Assembly (NCBI GenBank): GCA_964036155.1
Contig: OZ038422.1
Location: forward strand, 72,129,201-72,193,200
From: Diploscapter coronatus
Lineage: Eukaryota; Nematoda; Chromadorea; Rhabditida; Rhabditidae
Length of the DNA: 64,000 nt
Direction of reading: 5' to 3'
Positions 33,101-46,800 of the stretch are shown one piece after another. Numbering within the stretch: position 1 is the first letter of the stretch; every line of letters begins with the position of its first letter. Below the pieces are notes generated by a model. It was given only the letters and a program-made list of their open reading frames with translations. It ran no database searches and had not been told where the DNA came from. The position numbers and the translations under genes are program-made.

Positions 33101-36100
33101 AGTACCAGGTCCATCTTCTTACCAAACTTGGCTTTATTTTAATTTTTTGGAGCCACACGTAATCTGATTATCCTATATTGTTTTTTTTTTTTTTGTTTTT
33201 TAGAAATTTCGGAACCTTTTTTTTTATCAATTGATCGGAAACTAGCATTTATGGATGTTTATTTACATTGTTGATTAACTAAAATTTACACCACTTTAAT
33301 TTGATCCCTTTTGAAACATACAACTTTTCTAAGAAATTCATTTGCCGAAAAAGCTATAATCTTCTTTTCTCAAAGTCTTTACAGTTAGCCTCAAGTCAAG
33401 ATCTTGTTGTGGCTGGGCCTAATATTCGAATTAATTACTGGTTTATCCCAAACTATTTTACCTTTCCACTCTTCAATACAGTCGAAGGATTTCTCGAGAC
33501 TGTTTCAATTGAACTCCAAGCGGTGAAATTGAAGCCAATCGACCAATTTGACCGAGGCTAACCTGTGAGTGGAGGTGGACTGCTTTTCTGCATTTACGCA
33601 GCCCAAATACAAAAGATGGGAAGCTCTTTACAAATGCGCTTTGCTTTGTATTGTGTTACCGTGTCTCGACATTTAGCATCTTCGAGAGTGTTGCTTTTTG
33701 CCAGTCTTTTTCTTACAAATTTCTCGTTTAGACACTTTTTCAGCTGATCTTTTCCTATTTTAGAGAACTATCTTTTAAATTTGTTCTTCATTTCTTTTCG
33801 AAAAAAAATCCTATTTTTAATCTTTGAGCATTTCATTTTTTCACATTTTGTAAACTCAATACTATACGCTCTTGTTTTCTTCTTCATACACTATTTTCAT
33901 CTTTCTCTTTTAATTCATGTGTTCGCACCGACTCTAACAATTCTACTATGCAAAGAGGCAAGTAATCATCGGATCGGCAGGTCTTGCGCATGAGGGATTT
34001 CTCTTGTTCTCTTGAATTCTCGTGCTCTTTTCCTTTCTTCCTCTCATTCCTCCCTACCTTCCCTTTTGGCACACGCCAATCGATCGATTATTCATTCATA
34101 ATTTTATCTGTTTGCCAACCAGTTAGAAAAGACTTGTTTGCATGATTAGGAGAATAGTATAGCTGTCAATCTTCTTTTAAAATTTGTTTATGAACTTTTG
34201 AAATTTGAAATTTTTGCTATTTTCCATGCAAATTGGAATTATTAGGCTTCAAAAACTTTGAAAATCATGCAAATTTTTATCGAAGTTATTATTTAGGATT
34301 CTCATTTTTATACGGCTAGAAAAAACATTTTCTTTCTACGGTATTTCACTACCTCTTACCAGATCAAATCGTATAATTCTTTACAGCATGATTCTTCATG
34401 CAAGTTTCATTGTTGTCTCGTCCCTTGATCGAGTTTTCTCTCAGGCGTTCTTCCTGCCAATTTCTTTTCCTTGTTTTCCATTCCTCATTTGCATTTCGTC
34501 TTCCTTAATGATTTTCTCCAAATTCTTCCTATCTTTCCGCCATCCAACTTCTAATTGCAAATTGACTTTCTCCACCCGCATTTCTATCAACTTTTTATAT
34601 CTTTATTTTGGATTCAGGAGTTTTTAATTGAAACTTTTTTTAAAGAAAATCGATTATTTGAGTCACTAAAATGTTACTTTTCATGGGCAATACTGCAAGA
34701 AGTGAAGCTTGAGTCACACCTGATAGTACTTTATCGATCGGCAAGCCTGCTCATTTCTAGTCATATTTAGGATTGTATAATTTTATCACTATGCCTCTAA
34801 TCTAACAAGTTTGTAAGATTATTTTTGAACGTTTTATATTTTGAAACTTACCCTAAATTGTTTTATTACTGAAGCTATCTATCGGAACTACACAACTATT
34901 TGATCTCTTCTTTGATTATAAACTTTTTCGAAGCATAACTGCCAATTTTTGCAGCAAAAATTTTGGAACATGCATTTGAAAAACGTTTTTCAGATGTTCT
35001 CTAATTTATGGCGTTGAAATTTTCACCCCCAAAGGTTCGTTTATTGTTAGACCAAATTGAAGTCACTATTGCTAGAAAAAAGAATGTTAAAGTTGTCTGA
35101 AATAATTTTCGAATTTGCTTTTCTATCGCCAAATACTTTCACAGAGCTCTTGTAGAATCTTAGAACCTCGCCTTTTCGCGGGCTTAAGCCGGTCCGACTT
35201 AAGGCCCAGAAAGATGAGAAAAGCGAGAAATGAAGTATGAAAAAGGGCGGCTAGAAAACTTCTCTAGTTCCATGCTGAAGCATAGAACAATAAAACCGGC
35301 TGGAATGATTGGTGTGAACCTTTGGAAGAGCACCAGCTAATGAACTCGAAACACAACCACATTAGGCGAGGACATTTCATTTGGGGGTTTCAGATGACGG
35401 ACCGCGAAGTAAATTCTCTGCATTTTTATTCCTGTAATTTGAATCTAAAAATTTGGCTATTTTTATGCACGCAAATTTATCTAATCTTTAATGCGCGTAC
35501 TTTTCTTCCAAAGATTTCAATCAGTACATTCTTCTCAAACTCTACTTCTTTCTTCTTTATTTAGCTTCGCCATTCTTGAAGAAAAATATTTTGCAATGCT
35601 TTCCTCATTTTCTTCACAATTTCTCCATCAAAGTGAATGAACTTTCCAAGAAGCTCCAATTTTCGGTTGTAATTGAATTTACGAAATTTCTCCCAATTTG
35701 AACAATGTAGTTTGAATTATTCAACAGAGAAACTTTCGTTTGTATTTTGACCATCAAAGTTGGTGATGAGAAAAAATTTAATCCGTATTCTGAGCAGGAA
35801 TTTTTTCAATTGCGAAATTCTAATTCACTTATTTTTTGAAAATTTAATTATCTTCCAAAATGTTCTTCATAATTTTGGTCTTGAACTTTCCTGCAACATG
35901 TCATTGCTTCTGCAGATATTTTAAAAATAAACTCCCGCCTTGTTTATAAAAATCTCGTGGCTCAAAAATTCGTGTTAGTCATGGAAATGAGCCATTTTGA
36001 GGATATGAATTTTTAAATAGATCTTGGATTTGTCCTAGCATATGAGCGTATAAATAACGGATAATCGCTTGATTTGGGTCAGGAAATTTTACGATTAGTG

Positions 36101-39100
36101 TCATATTTTATGATGGCGCACATGCTAATTTCTGTATCTTCTCAAACTTCTTTTTTAACTTTTCTATATAGAATAAAAATTAAATTTCAATAATCAGACA
36201 GTTTGATTATCAATTTTCTAAATGAATAGGAATTGTTGTTGATCCTATTTAGCGACTTCAAAGGGTCACCGCTGAATATTTAGTTATATTTTCAGCAAAA
36301 AATTGAACGATCAAACGTTCGTTATCATTTTGTCTTCAATAAGATTATCATTATTTGCTATGAAATGATGAAAAATGACATTCTTCAGAACGGAAACTTA
36401 TAAGCCCATCAAAACATGCCACTTTAGGGTCAGTCCTGTAAATTTTAATACTGATTATTTTTCAAAGAATTTGATCAACTTCTGATTATTTACATTTCCA
36501 ACCAAATACGCGACATTGCTTGGTTAAATCAGATCTTTCAGTTAATTTTTCGATAAATTTCATTTTGAAATATACACCAAAATTTGTTTTGTTAGTTTTA
36601 GCAAATTTATCTAAATATTTGATCACTTCTTGATTATCTCTTCTTTCCTCATCCAACGTAAACAAGCGATAAATTCGGTGAAGACATCCTGAAAAATAAC
36701 TGAATTGCCAAATTGAGTATGAAGTGCACGAGTGGTTCGGGGAATGTGAGAGGGAAGGGTAATAGGTAATGCAAAGAGAGAACCAGTGCCCAGAAAGGGT
36801 TTGCGGATTGCCTTTCTCCTATTTTCTCCTAGTTTCATCTAGTTTTCCAGTTTTATCCGAAAACATTTAAAGTCTATCCGAATAATTGTCAATTTCGATT
36901 ACTTTTATAGCAAACTTGCTCAAATCATTACAAACGTTTTACTAAATTCTGCAAAAAATATTGAGGAAGTAATCCAACAATTAATATCGAGTTGATAGAA
37001 CATGTAGAAGAATAATTTGTTCCTCGAAATATAAAACTTTTCCAGTTATTCTATTACAGTTATTTCTGCTTCAAGAAGTAGTTTTTGACAGGATAGTGTA
37101 AATAAAGGATGATCCCATCTTGCGCTATATTGTATCTTTCCCTTTTGTAAACCACGTAATTACTTCCCGATCCGTTTTCTATTGTAGGTTTCACCCCTTG
37201 ATCTTCATTCCATCTAGAAAAGGCAATAATATTCGCTTTTATTATTTTGTGATTTCTAGCGGTAGTGAGTCAGGTTGCGACGTGCAAAAAATGACTCGCC
37301 AACATTGACTTATCAATGTTTATTACTGTTACTCATAACTTTTTGCATGAAAGAAGTAGGCTGCAAACTTTTAAAAAATGATCCGCTCAATAAAAGCTCT
37401 TGTTGATTGCAAAGTAAATTTATAATTCACTCATTATCATTGATTTGATCGATTATCTTCATAAAAAAACATTCACTATTTTTTATTTTGAAATTTTAAA
37501 AGAAATCAATTTGCTGAAACATATTTTGCTTAATTATTAGTAGCCTCAGTAATCGATCAAACTTTCATTACAATTTGCATCGTTCTTTATCATTGATAAT
37601 TTGTCCAATAAGGGTATTCTGATTATAGTTTTTTTCGATTCAAATTCAACCCTTAAATTACTGTAACATATTTTGAACTTTCAGGGACTACCCCGATTTG
37701 CGTATTTATGATATGGAATCTATAGCGTCTGAAGCAAGAAAGACGACGGCTTGTTCTCTTGCAGTTCCTAACCAGGTAAAAATGGCGCTCATCTAAACTA
37801 AATGAGTTTCTAATTTCAGATGAACGGCGACGACAAGTTGAAAAAGTACGATAAAGAATTTCGAGAGCGAGAAAACGACAAGCTTCAACGACAGAAAGAG
37901 AACGAATTTTTAAGGTTCAACCAGTTTCGTTTTGAATAAATATTTGATGTTCAGATCTTCACTGCGAGCCTCCCATAAATTGAAATCTCTCGCGACATGT
38001 GTCGAAGCTCAGCCACCTTCAGCCAAGACTTCGGATGCCAATATGAATAAGCCGTGAGTTGTTTCAAGCTTAAAAAAGCTGTTCTTCATGATTTTATACC
38101 AAAATATACGCTTCAGAAATGGGTACTCAACAGCGATAGGATATGAGAACCAATGCTTTTCGGACGGCGGATTGTCACCGCAAGCTGCCGCGGAGAAATT
38201 GGAGAACTGTGAAGCTATTCGTGAGTTTTTATTAATTTTAGCCGAAACACGGAAACGATCATCATTTTATTTTCTTCGTTTTTCAATATAATAAATTTGA
38301 AACTAATTCAATTTGTTCTCAAATGATTTATGATAAACAAGGACGAGGAACGAGTTATTTTTAAAATGTATTATGACTTACAAATTTACATACATACATC
38401 AAACACCTAAAATGTTGTCGTATTTCAGCTTTGAAAGAAGTCATCTCTTCCGTTGAGCGAGTTGCTACTCGTCTTTCTGAAATCGATGGAACCGAGGAAA
38501 ATTCGAAGATCCTTCGGGATTTCTTTACTTCGATCCACATTCAACAGGCCATTCAAGCGACTGCCGAGGAGAAGGAGCGTGCTGTTCTTCACAAACCTGT
38601 GGTATGTCATTTCTAGATTTTAGTCGAGGAAGAAATATTTGAAATTTCATTATGACTAGATTTAGGATTCTCGAAATCCTTGATAGATTTGGCAATCAGT
38701 CCAAATCTAAGAGAAGAAGTGAGTAAATCCGAAATGTGAGAGTCGAAGCTTCATCACATTTTTATATCATATCTCATTGTTGAGATCAAGGATGACTTTG
38801 GTTTCCTTTCTATACTTTTTCATGAAATCTCTTTGGAGAGGTTGCGAGTACTTTGTCACCTACGGGCTGGCATATCAATTGCAAAAGTATTCGCACCTGA
38901 CCTAGATTATGGACAAGTGTTGGAATTTGGAAATTAAAACAAGTATCCCAAATCTTGGCAATGTGTTCAATTAGATTGTGACTTGTAGTGCACATAACCG
39001 AATGGTTGATTTTTTCTTGCAAATTTTTCCATTTCACCTTCAAACATTTTCGATTTACATTCCGTAGATGACATAAAAGCACAGGAAATGTGAGCAAAAT

Positions 39101-42100
39101 AGATAGAGAGACCAAGATAACTAGAGTTTTCACGATTAAATCTTCAGTTGATAACGGAACTTTAACTAACTTTTGAAGTCTGTACCAAAGATATGAGATT
39201 TTGAAACGCACAGCAACGGACAAAAGTAATTGCTATTGATAATCCCCCATATCCAATTCGATTTCAGCCCAGAGCTTTCACCTATTGAATTGAGCTGAAA
39301 CTTGACAAACTAGCATATTTTGCATGTGCATTGATATGTTCAAAACTTTATCCCAATCCGGTGATAGCTAAAAAGCGGACTGGTGGCTCAAAATCGGTGC
39401 ATATATGAGAAGGTGATTCAATATTTTTGCCCGGCGGTGCTGTATCTGAAAATTTCTAGCTCCTAAAGATTTAACATCGTGAAAATTCTAGCCATCGCCA
39501 ATGATTTGAAATGTAATCTGGCTTTCAAATATCCTTCGAGTATTTTTCCTGAAATCTCGATTTCATTTATCATCATTGCCCTCGTACTCCCATTGTGAAC
39601 GGCATTGGTTTTGTCGTTTTCAGCAGCGTCATTCGTCGCTGAAGCAGACGGCAATCCCTCCGAGTCAGCCTTCACATCGAGTGAGGATTGCGGACGAAGC
39701 ATCGGTGAAATTCTCGTCCCAAATGGGGAACACGAACGACAACTCGACGGGCTTCGCGTCTATCTCCTCGGCCGCAAGCACCTCGAGAATTGCCGACGAA
39801 AATGGAGACGACTATGGAATGGGTGATGGGAAAAACGAGACCAGGATGAAGATCGTCACCATACACAAGGGCGAAGACAGCTACCTAGTATTCAGTTTTA
39901 TAACTTTTTAATTAAATTCACTGATATCGTCGATTTTGTCGAGAAAAACGCTCTCGGTAACATAATTTTGATAAATCCAATGAAAATCTTCATCCTTGAA
40001 ATGGACTGAAATTCCTAAAATCGACGATATGTAGATTTTTATAAATTTTAAGAAAAGTAGATAGACATTTTGTGTTTTCACTCACACAGATTTCTTCTGA
40101 ACACTAATCTATCAATTTGTTATGGGAATTAATTTTTTGGAGTAATTGTTTGAAATTTAGGGAGCGACGGTGAAGAACGACGAAAATCGAATTCTCATCG
40201 GTCGGGTCATAAAAGGCGGGATCATCGAGAAGACGGGTATTTTTGATGAAGGTTAGGTTTTTCTTTGTCATTTTTTCCAAGCACTTTACATAACAAGGTA
40301 AACCAAGTACTAAAATATCTTTTTTATTTTAAAATTATTTTCTTTGAAACATACAAAACTATCTTAGAGATAAGAAATGACCTAAAGTTGAATTTCTAGG
40401 CGATGAATTGCTTGAAATCAACGACACTTGCCTGAGAGGGAAACAAGTCAACGAAGTCTGTGATATTTTGGTAAGTTTAACAATTACCTGGCTCTATTTA
40501 TAATAGAAATTGATGAGTTTATTTGAATTTCAGAGAAACTTGCATGGCGAAGTGAAATTTCTCATTGCGTCAAAAGGCATTCAAAAGAAGAGACAGCCTT
40601 CCACTGCGTTGCATCTGAGAGCCCTATTCGATTATGATCCTGAAGTAAGTATGAATTTTGAAGTAGTGGATAAGTTTACACTATGAGGAAGTATCTAATA
40701 AGAAAACATGTTCCAAGTCACTAGCTTACTTCTCGATCAAAATTTTACCTTAAATTTTTAGGACGACGTCTACGTTCCTTGTAAGGAGTTGGCGATGAAG
40801 TTTCAACGAGGGGATATTTTGCATGTAAGTATGAAGTTAAATGGAGAAAAAGATTGCGAAATTTAGGTGCTGAACACTTCTGATGAAAACTGGTGGCAAG
40901 CGTACAGGGAAGGTGAAGATACGACTTTGCATTTGGCTGGGCTTATTCCGAGCTCTTCTTTTAGACAACAGTAGGAAGCTTCGATATAAGAGAAAATATG
41001 CTCGCAATTTTTAGAGTGATGATCTACATGGAAGAACTGGAACGCGAGGGCTCGAAAAGCTGCCGAAAGAAGGAGGGCAGGAAGAAGATCCCGGAGATGC
41101 TGAAATCGCTCGGACGGAGTGGTTCGAAAGAAATCGCAAAGAGTGCCGATGAAGATGGTCTTTCGCATGCTAGCATTTATCCGGGTATGTTTCAAATTTT
41201 GGGTGATATTTTTTTGTAAATCAATAATGATTTAATCTATAGACGGATACGATTTGTTGTATAATTTTGACACAGAAAATGCAATAATCCGAAGAACATA
41301 TACCAAATTAATGCAAACTTACAAAAAATATACTAGTTTTATTTCCAGATCTTCTAACCTACGAAGAAGTCGCTCTGTATCTGGCATTGACGAACAAGAA
41401 ACGTCCTCTTCTCTTATGTGGCCCGGAAGGTGTCGGATGCTTGGAATTGAGACATCGATTGTTGGACAGTGAAAAGGAACGAATGATTGGGCCTGTGCCT
41501 TGTAAGCCATTTTTTACTTCTTATAAATTTCACATTTTTTTCTCATTATGAAGATCTTCACTTCCAAATTGGGTACTTCCAAAGAAGCTGTACTATTTAA
41601 TTCAAGAAAGATGATTTTCAGACACCTCAAGACCCAAGAAAGACGGCGAAGTGAATGGGTTGCACTACCATTTCATCTCAAGACAGCAATTCAATGATGA
41701 GGCGAAGGTTAGCTTTTAGAGTTTCTTATGTTATAATCGGGGTTATTCATTAACCATTGCACCCGTCATCTTTTGACAAGTGATTTTCTAAAGCATATTT
41801 AGTTTTAAAAATGTTATAATGATAGAGTACTTTAGATCGGAAAATTCGTTGAATATGGCGAATATCAAAAGCACTTGTATGGAACGGCGAAAGAAGATAT
41901 CACCAACGTGATCAAGAAGGGAAAGACGTGCGTCATGACTGTCAAAGCCGAGGTGTGATAGTTATAGTTTTTATTTGCATATTTATACCGAAGCGGCAAT
42001 TACGAGTGATATACTATTCAATTTTATTTGAACAAAAATTTTCAGACATTACTGGCTGTTCGGACCGGCGATATTATGCCTTTCGTGGTGTTCATCGCTC

Positions 42101-42513
42101 CGCCTTCTTTGCATGCCCTACGACGCCAGAAGGAATGTGCCGGACAGTACAACGTGAAGGACGAAGATCTCAAGTCCATACTCATTCAGGGTAAACATTT
42201 GGAACAGGTCAGTTTTCCAGTTTTATGATTGAAATTTGAATTATCTATCTATCTCAGAAGCCGGACGAAATAATGAAATCTCAAGATAGTTCCCTGATAA
42301 TCTGAAACACTTCTCAAGAAGTATTAAAAATAATTATTCTTTCAGAAATTTGGGCACCTGTTCGATGCGATCATCGTGAACACCGACTTCGAACGCAGTT
42401 TCCAACAACTCAAAACTATCGCCAAGAAATTGGAAACCGAGCCTCAATGGGTTCCGGCTACTTGGTTATCCAGGCAAAACAACAACGACGCAAATCATTC
42501 GATAAGCAAATAG
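30150..42513 (+). CDS. magu-2: PALS1/Stardust-type MAGUK (PDZ-L27-PDZ-SH3-GK)
   Basis: This is an apical polarity scaffold expected to bind Crumbs tails, Lin-7 and PAR-6. The start at 30150 sits behind TTTTCAG. The N-terminal exons contain a basic stretch and a divergent PDZ domain (SGFVILVEKIGG, then LAVGDEIIAINDKEV). A 6.3 kb intron follows. Next come an E/K/R helix (KKYDKEFRERENDKLQRQKE), a conserved region (HKLKSLATCVEAQPP, IGYENQCFSD) like the PAR-6-binding part of PALS1, and one L27 domain (LKEVISSVERVATRLSEIDG through IHIQQAIQATAEEKERAVLH). The core PDZ reads YLGATVKNDENRILIGRVIK and EGDELLEIND. The SH3 reads LHLRALFDYDPEDDVYVPCK, NWWQAYREG. The GK domain reads RPLLLCGPEGVG, HYHFISRQQFNDEAK, YGEYQKHLYGTA, and ends ETEPQWVPATWLSRQ. 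The GK P-loop is degenerate, as in MAGUKs. The SH3-GK core is near-certain. The first PDZ exons could instead be a separate gene, but the join 31328/37684 is in phase (KK/DYPDLRIYD). Confidence 0.88.
31461..31697 (+). repeat. Direct repeat pair of about 60 bp
   Basis: Copy 1 (31461-31520) contains TTCTGCTTGTTATC, CATCTACCCATTTGATAGGT and GATAACGACTTGTATC. Copy 2 (31638-31697) contains TTCTGCTTGTTATC, CATCTATCCATTTGATAAGT and GATAGCGATTTGTTATC. The copies start 177 bp apart and differ at several positions. Confidence 0.7.
35180..35207. repeat. GC-rich hairpin inside MAGUK intron
   Basis: GGGCTTAAG pairs with CTTAAGGCCC (one bulge) across a 9-nt loop. It stands out in AT-rich DNA and may be a regulatory hairpin or a mobile-element tip. 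Confidence 0.5.
38770..39450. other. Compositionally distinct block in MAGUK intron
   Basis: This block is less AT-rich than the surrounding intron, and its minus strand is open for 137 codons (38810-39223). The hypothetical translation has a hydrophobic stretch (VILVSLSILLTFPVLLCHL) but matches no family I know. It may be an inserted repeat. I do not call it a gene. Confidence 0.35.
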
Positions 42514-43848
42514 GCTATGCAATTTTCTGAACTCTACCAATATGTCATTCTATACCTAATTACATCTTACTACCTTTACCTGATTTTTAGGCAAGTTTCA
42601 ACTTCTTGTAAAGCAAATAGTTATTTCTAATGCTTGTGTAGTAGACAATTACGCCACGTATCAACTCTACGTTTTATTATCATGAAATAACAAAACGACA
42701 ATTGTGATATTTTGGAATTCCCGTCATACATTTAGGTGCTCCTAGCAGGATTTTGAAAGATACTTAATCTAATCGATATGTCTTAGAAAACGTCAAAGAA
42801 TTGAGTATTGAACAAAATTTCTATTCTAAAATTCTTGCATTTTCCACAATCTAAGTCATTCAAAATTTGAGTTTTACACTCTTTCACTTGGAATATTTAT
42901 GAGCATTAAAACTTCAGTTAAATTGCCTAAGTTAATCCTCAAATAAGATGCATTCATCATTATCGCTTTCACTTACTGAAAATTGCATTCTAAGTTTTCT
43001 CAATTTTCATTTTTTAATTCAAAACATTCACTAAATCATGCAGCATTTCATTATATTCAAGGGTATTTTAATGGATAATTTATTGAACTTCGCAAAAATG
43101 AGATAAATTATTATTTCTCAAAAATTGACTTATATTTGCACGACTTGTTTGGTCCTTGATCCAGCCTCCAGCCTGTAACAAATCTTTTCAGTTTTTACGC
43201 GTTTTGCGGAAAACTGTTAAGATTTCTTACCTCAAATCTGTATGCTTCAGCAAATACTAAATAGAAAATTATAATAATCGGAATCAGTCTTTCTGGGGTT
43301 TGAGTGAAATGGTGACAAAAATTAAGTAGGCTTAATCACAAATTTTTAGTAATATCGTCAGGCTTCTATTCGAAACTTTAAAAAATAAGTCGAAGAATAG
43401 TTCAGCACAGTCGAATGAATAAAGTCTTAATTGACAGATTTCTCGATTGAAGAACGAATGGTCCGTTCCTCTATTTTGACCCCAAAGTGGGCGTGGCTCG
43501 GTGGATAAAGCCGCTGATTTGACACTGACATGAGCAAATTGAGCCGAGTGGAAGGAATGGAGGGAGTGACGGTATTTGACCAGGGATAAAGGATCAATGG
43601 GGATATAGAGCGAGATAAAGACAGGTGAAATTGGGCTATGACAGCCGGTAGACAAAAAGAAGGAAGGAATAGCAAAACAAAGAAAGTGATTTTATAATAA
43701 GTCGTTAATTTGCACAAATCGTATGCAATTCTGCATTGATAGGCGATTTGAGTTTTATTGATATGTATTGTATTGGATTCGTGAATTAATGAACGATAGA
43801 AATGAAAACTCAAAATATACTACAACGATCACGCTTGTCTCCAGTTTT

Positions 43849-43864
43849 CCTTCTTCTTCTTCTT

Positions 43865-43894
<30 letters not shown>
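43849..43894 (+). repeat. TTC trinucleotide microsatellite
   Basis: About 15 uninterrupted TTC units lie 1.3 kb downstream of the MAGUK stop. The reverse strand is a GAA repeat. Confidence 0.95.
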
Positions 43895-43895
<1 letters not shown>

Positions 43896-46800
43896 TGAAT
43901 AAATAATTTGATCCGAATTAATTTTTTTCAAAACTGAAGTAAAAGCTTGCGAAATACAACAAAAAGAACTACCTACATTTTACTCTGATGATTAATATCG
44001 TTGTATTCCGTCGAAAATCTCAAGAATTTCAAAAACGGCTGAAGAAGTGAGCTAGTGGACATTAGTCACCGGAAAGGGGATTATTCAGTGCAAAATGTTA
44101 CTAATCGTAAAAAAGCGTGTTGTAAAAGGTTCCTAAATTTTCAACAACAAAAAACGTCCTATTTTCGAGCGTTGTATTCCAAGTATTCGGGGATTAGTTT
44201 CAACGGATATAAGTATAAATCTGACGACTTCCTGCAAAAATGATTCTATGCTTATCTTTTTCTCAGATGAAGTGAAAAATGAATGGCAATCTTTTAATTT
44301 CGCTTTGACATTTGTTTTCGACACTATTCGTAATTTTTTTCTCGAGATAATCCTAACTTATTTATATCAAAGCAGCTGTTTATCTTTTATTTTACCATGT
44401 GAAAAGACGAAAATACATTTTTATTTAATTTTATAGCCTAAAAGCCTCTCTCAGATTTTTTAAATAAAAAATAATCTAACTAAGTTTTGTCCACTTCAAA
44501 TTTGGAATTTTTCCAATCTTTTGCTCATCCTTTCATAAACATTTGCATGTGCTCGGCTATCAGATTTCTCGGATTTCATGGATTTCATTTTGGACTTTCT
44601 CTGTCTGTTTTCCTTTTCTCTCCTCATTTAGTTTCTCTATTTCTTTCTATTTTATTGGTCGAATTCTTTAATTTCCTTCGTCTCTCCAATTACGCTCATC
44701 GCTGCAAACATGGAATTTGAATATATTGGCTTTTTCCTTGAGAGCGATTGTAAAATATGAAATGGAGACTAGAATGGAAGGATAGGGTTGTCTATCTAGT
44801 TTTGTATTTTATTGATATACCACCAATTTTTTATTAATGTTTCAAAGTTTAGTATCGAAAAAATTCTTTTACAATTCCTGATCTGTCATTATTTTGAGTT
44901 TCAATAATTTACTTGAAATATTGATATTAAAAGCTATGTTCGAAGAATTGTTTTACGTTTAGTGAAATTTATCTATGCATTGCATTGAAACCTATGCAAT
45001 TTTATGATATTATTTCAAAAATATTACATTTTAAAGAGTCTAAATTTGATATGATTCATAAAACTTGTATTTATAAATTTATTTGTCCTTCTATCGTGAC
45101 GTTACTACATAGTTTTTTTTTTTTTAAATCTCGACTAATTTCCTCGTTATAGACATCTTCACCCGTTTTCCTCGTTCACACCATTTTCGCCCATTTTCAG
45201 TTTCTCTGTCAATATCCATTTGATGTCAATCGGCCATCGTTTTGATTAGATTTGCGGCTCTCTTTTTGCCCCGCTATGCTTTTCCTCTTCGTCTGTCTGC
45301 AACTTTTCGAAGGTCCTGCGAAGTTTTTCCCTAGCTTTCTCAATTTCTCTCTTTACCAATTCTATGACGTCATTCTGCTTGAAAACTATGATACGTATCA
45401 AAATTGAGGGGAAATTAGATCAGTCTGTGTAAATTTCACACAAATCTAGAACCAATAATGCAATTGAACGAATTTCGAATTAGATCAAACTTGAAAAGTA
45501 TGCAGAGAAATAATACATTCAATGAAGATCAGTTTTTGGGTAAAAAACTGAGAATATAAATTTTCTTCTTTCTAACCCCGATGAATATTATAAAAATCGT
45601 ATAAAATTTCGTCTTATTATTCATTTTCACCGCCTCGTTGTGATGTTGTTTATTTCCGGAAAGGTGTCTAATTGGTGTCCCTCGAGAAAATTAACTGCAC
45701 ACGTATTCTCCAGATACCCATTAGGATAACAATAGTTATATCAGCCTGTTTTTATTCACTCTTTATTTTACAGCATTAGAGAAAGAGAACTTCTAGCCTC
45801 TATAATCTTGTATGGAAGAGCTTGATGAAGTGGCACTGTTTTGTAATTTTCTCTTCCCCCATCAAAATAAGGCGCAAGCGAGTGGGGGGATTATTTTGCT
45901 CATTTCGACGTGCAGGTTTGATGAGCTTCCAATTATTTTTCCGATCGTAAGTCGTAAAGCCGTTGATGACAATAAAATTTTTGAGCGACGATGTTTTTCT
46001 AGAAAAAATTTTCAAATTTGTCTTTCATAGGCAAATATAAAACGATAAATAAGATAACCTGATTGATCTTCGAAATTTTTATACCATATCGAATAAGAAT
46101 TTACCATTGAGAGATGATGAAAGGGTGATTTATTTTGAGGCTTTCTTCAAACCACATTCTAGTTTGATCATTGATCACCACCTTACAAATTTTGCATAAA
46201 GTAAAGAATTTTACGAATGACAAGCTAAAAGTATTCCAACATGTTTCTAAAGCCTACTCCTCACCATGCCTCGATAAATGTTTCAAAAACTCTTTCTCAA
46301 CCTGCAAAATGCCAGCGCAGCATTCAATTTTCGGCTCTTCATATTCCTCTACTTTGCAATCGTTTTCCATATTTCGTATCTTCATTGCGCTGCATTCTCA
46401 TTTTTCTTATATCCTAACTTTCTCTGCGCCCATGTTGAAGCATAGATCATGAAAGTCGTCCTACGATATCTTGTTTTGACTAATAAAGGGAGCTTCTTTC
46501 TTTGTGCGCAACGTGGCAACGGACCTTCTTATTCTTTCTTCATCTTTTCTTTTTACTCTTTTCTTTTCTGCTTTGTGCAGCTTCTGCCTTCATTTCCTTA
46601 GAAGGTCAATTCGATTTTTCGCCCTTACACCCAGTCACTTTTTGCATTGTCTCTTCGAATTTGCTTTCTCAAATGATTTAACATCTGAGCAGACTTGAAG
46701 CAGATTGAAAATTGAGCGCATTTGCTGTAGCAATTCTAAGATTCCAAAAATGTTCTCATTCAGTAAAGGTAGTCTTGAAAGAAGTTCATTTTGATAAATT

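Larger units (their letters stand above)
31329..37683 (+). other. 6.3 kb intron of the MAGUK gene
   Basis: The donor GTTAGT follows CGACTGAAAAA and the acceptor is TTTCAG before GGACTACCCC. The interior is T/C-rich on the coding strand (for example 32880-33120 and 34390-34560), with many short A/T runs. It contains a direct repeat pair (31461 and 31638) and a GC hairpin at 35180. No nested gene was recognised. Confidence 0.6.

Noticed and set aside
43494..43530. A-box-like TGGCTCGGTGGATAAAGCC suggesting a SINE or tRNA
   Set aside because: No B box within 80 bp and no cloverleaf; kept only as a remark in the regional entry.
43332..43813. Overlapping minus-strand frames of 107 and 128 codons
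   Set aside because: Two overlapping frames in a purine-rich stretch, low complexity, no splice sites or family match. Likely composition effect.
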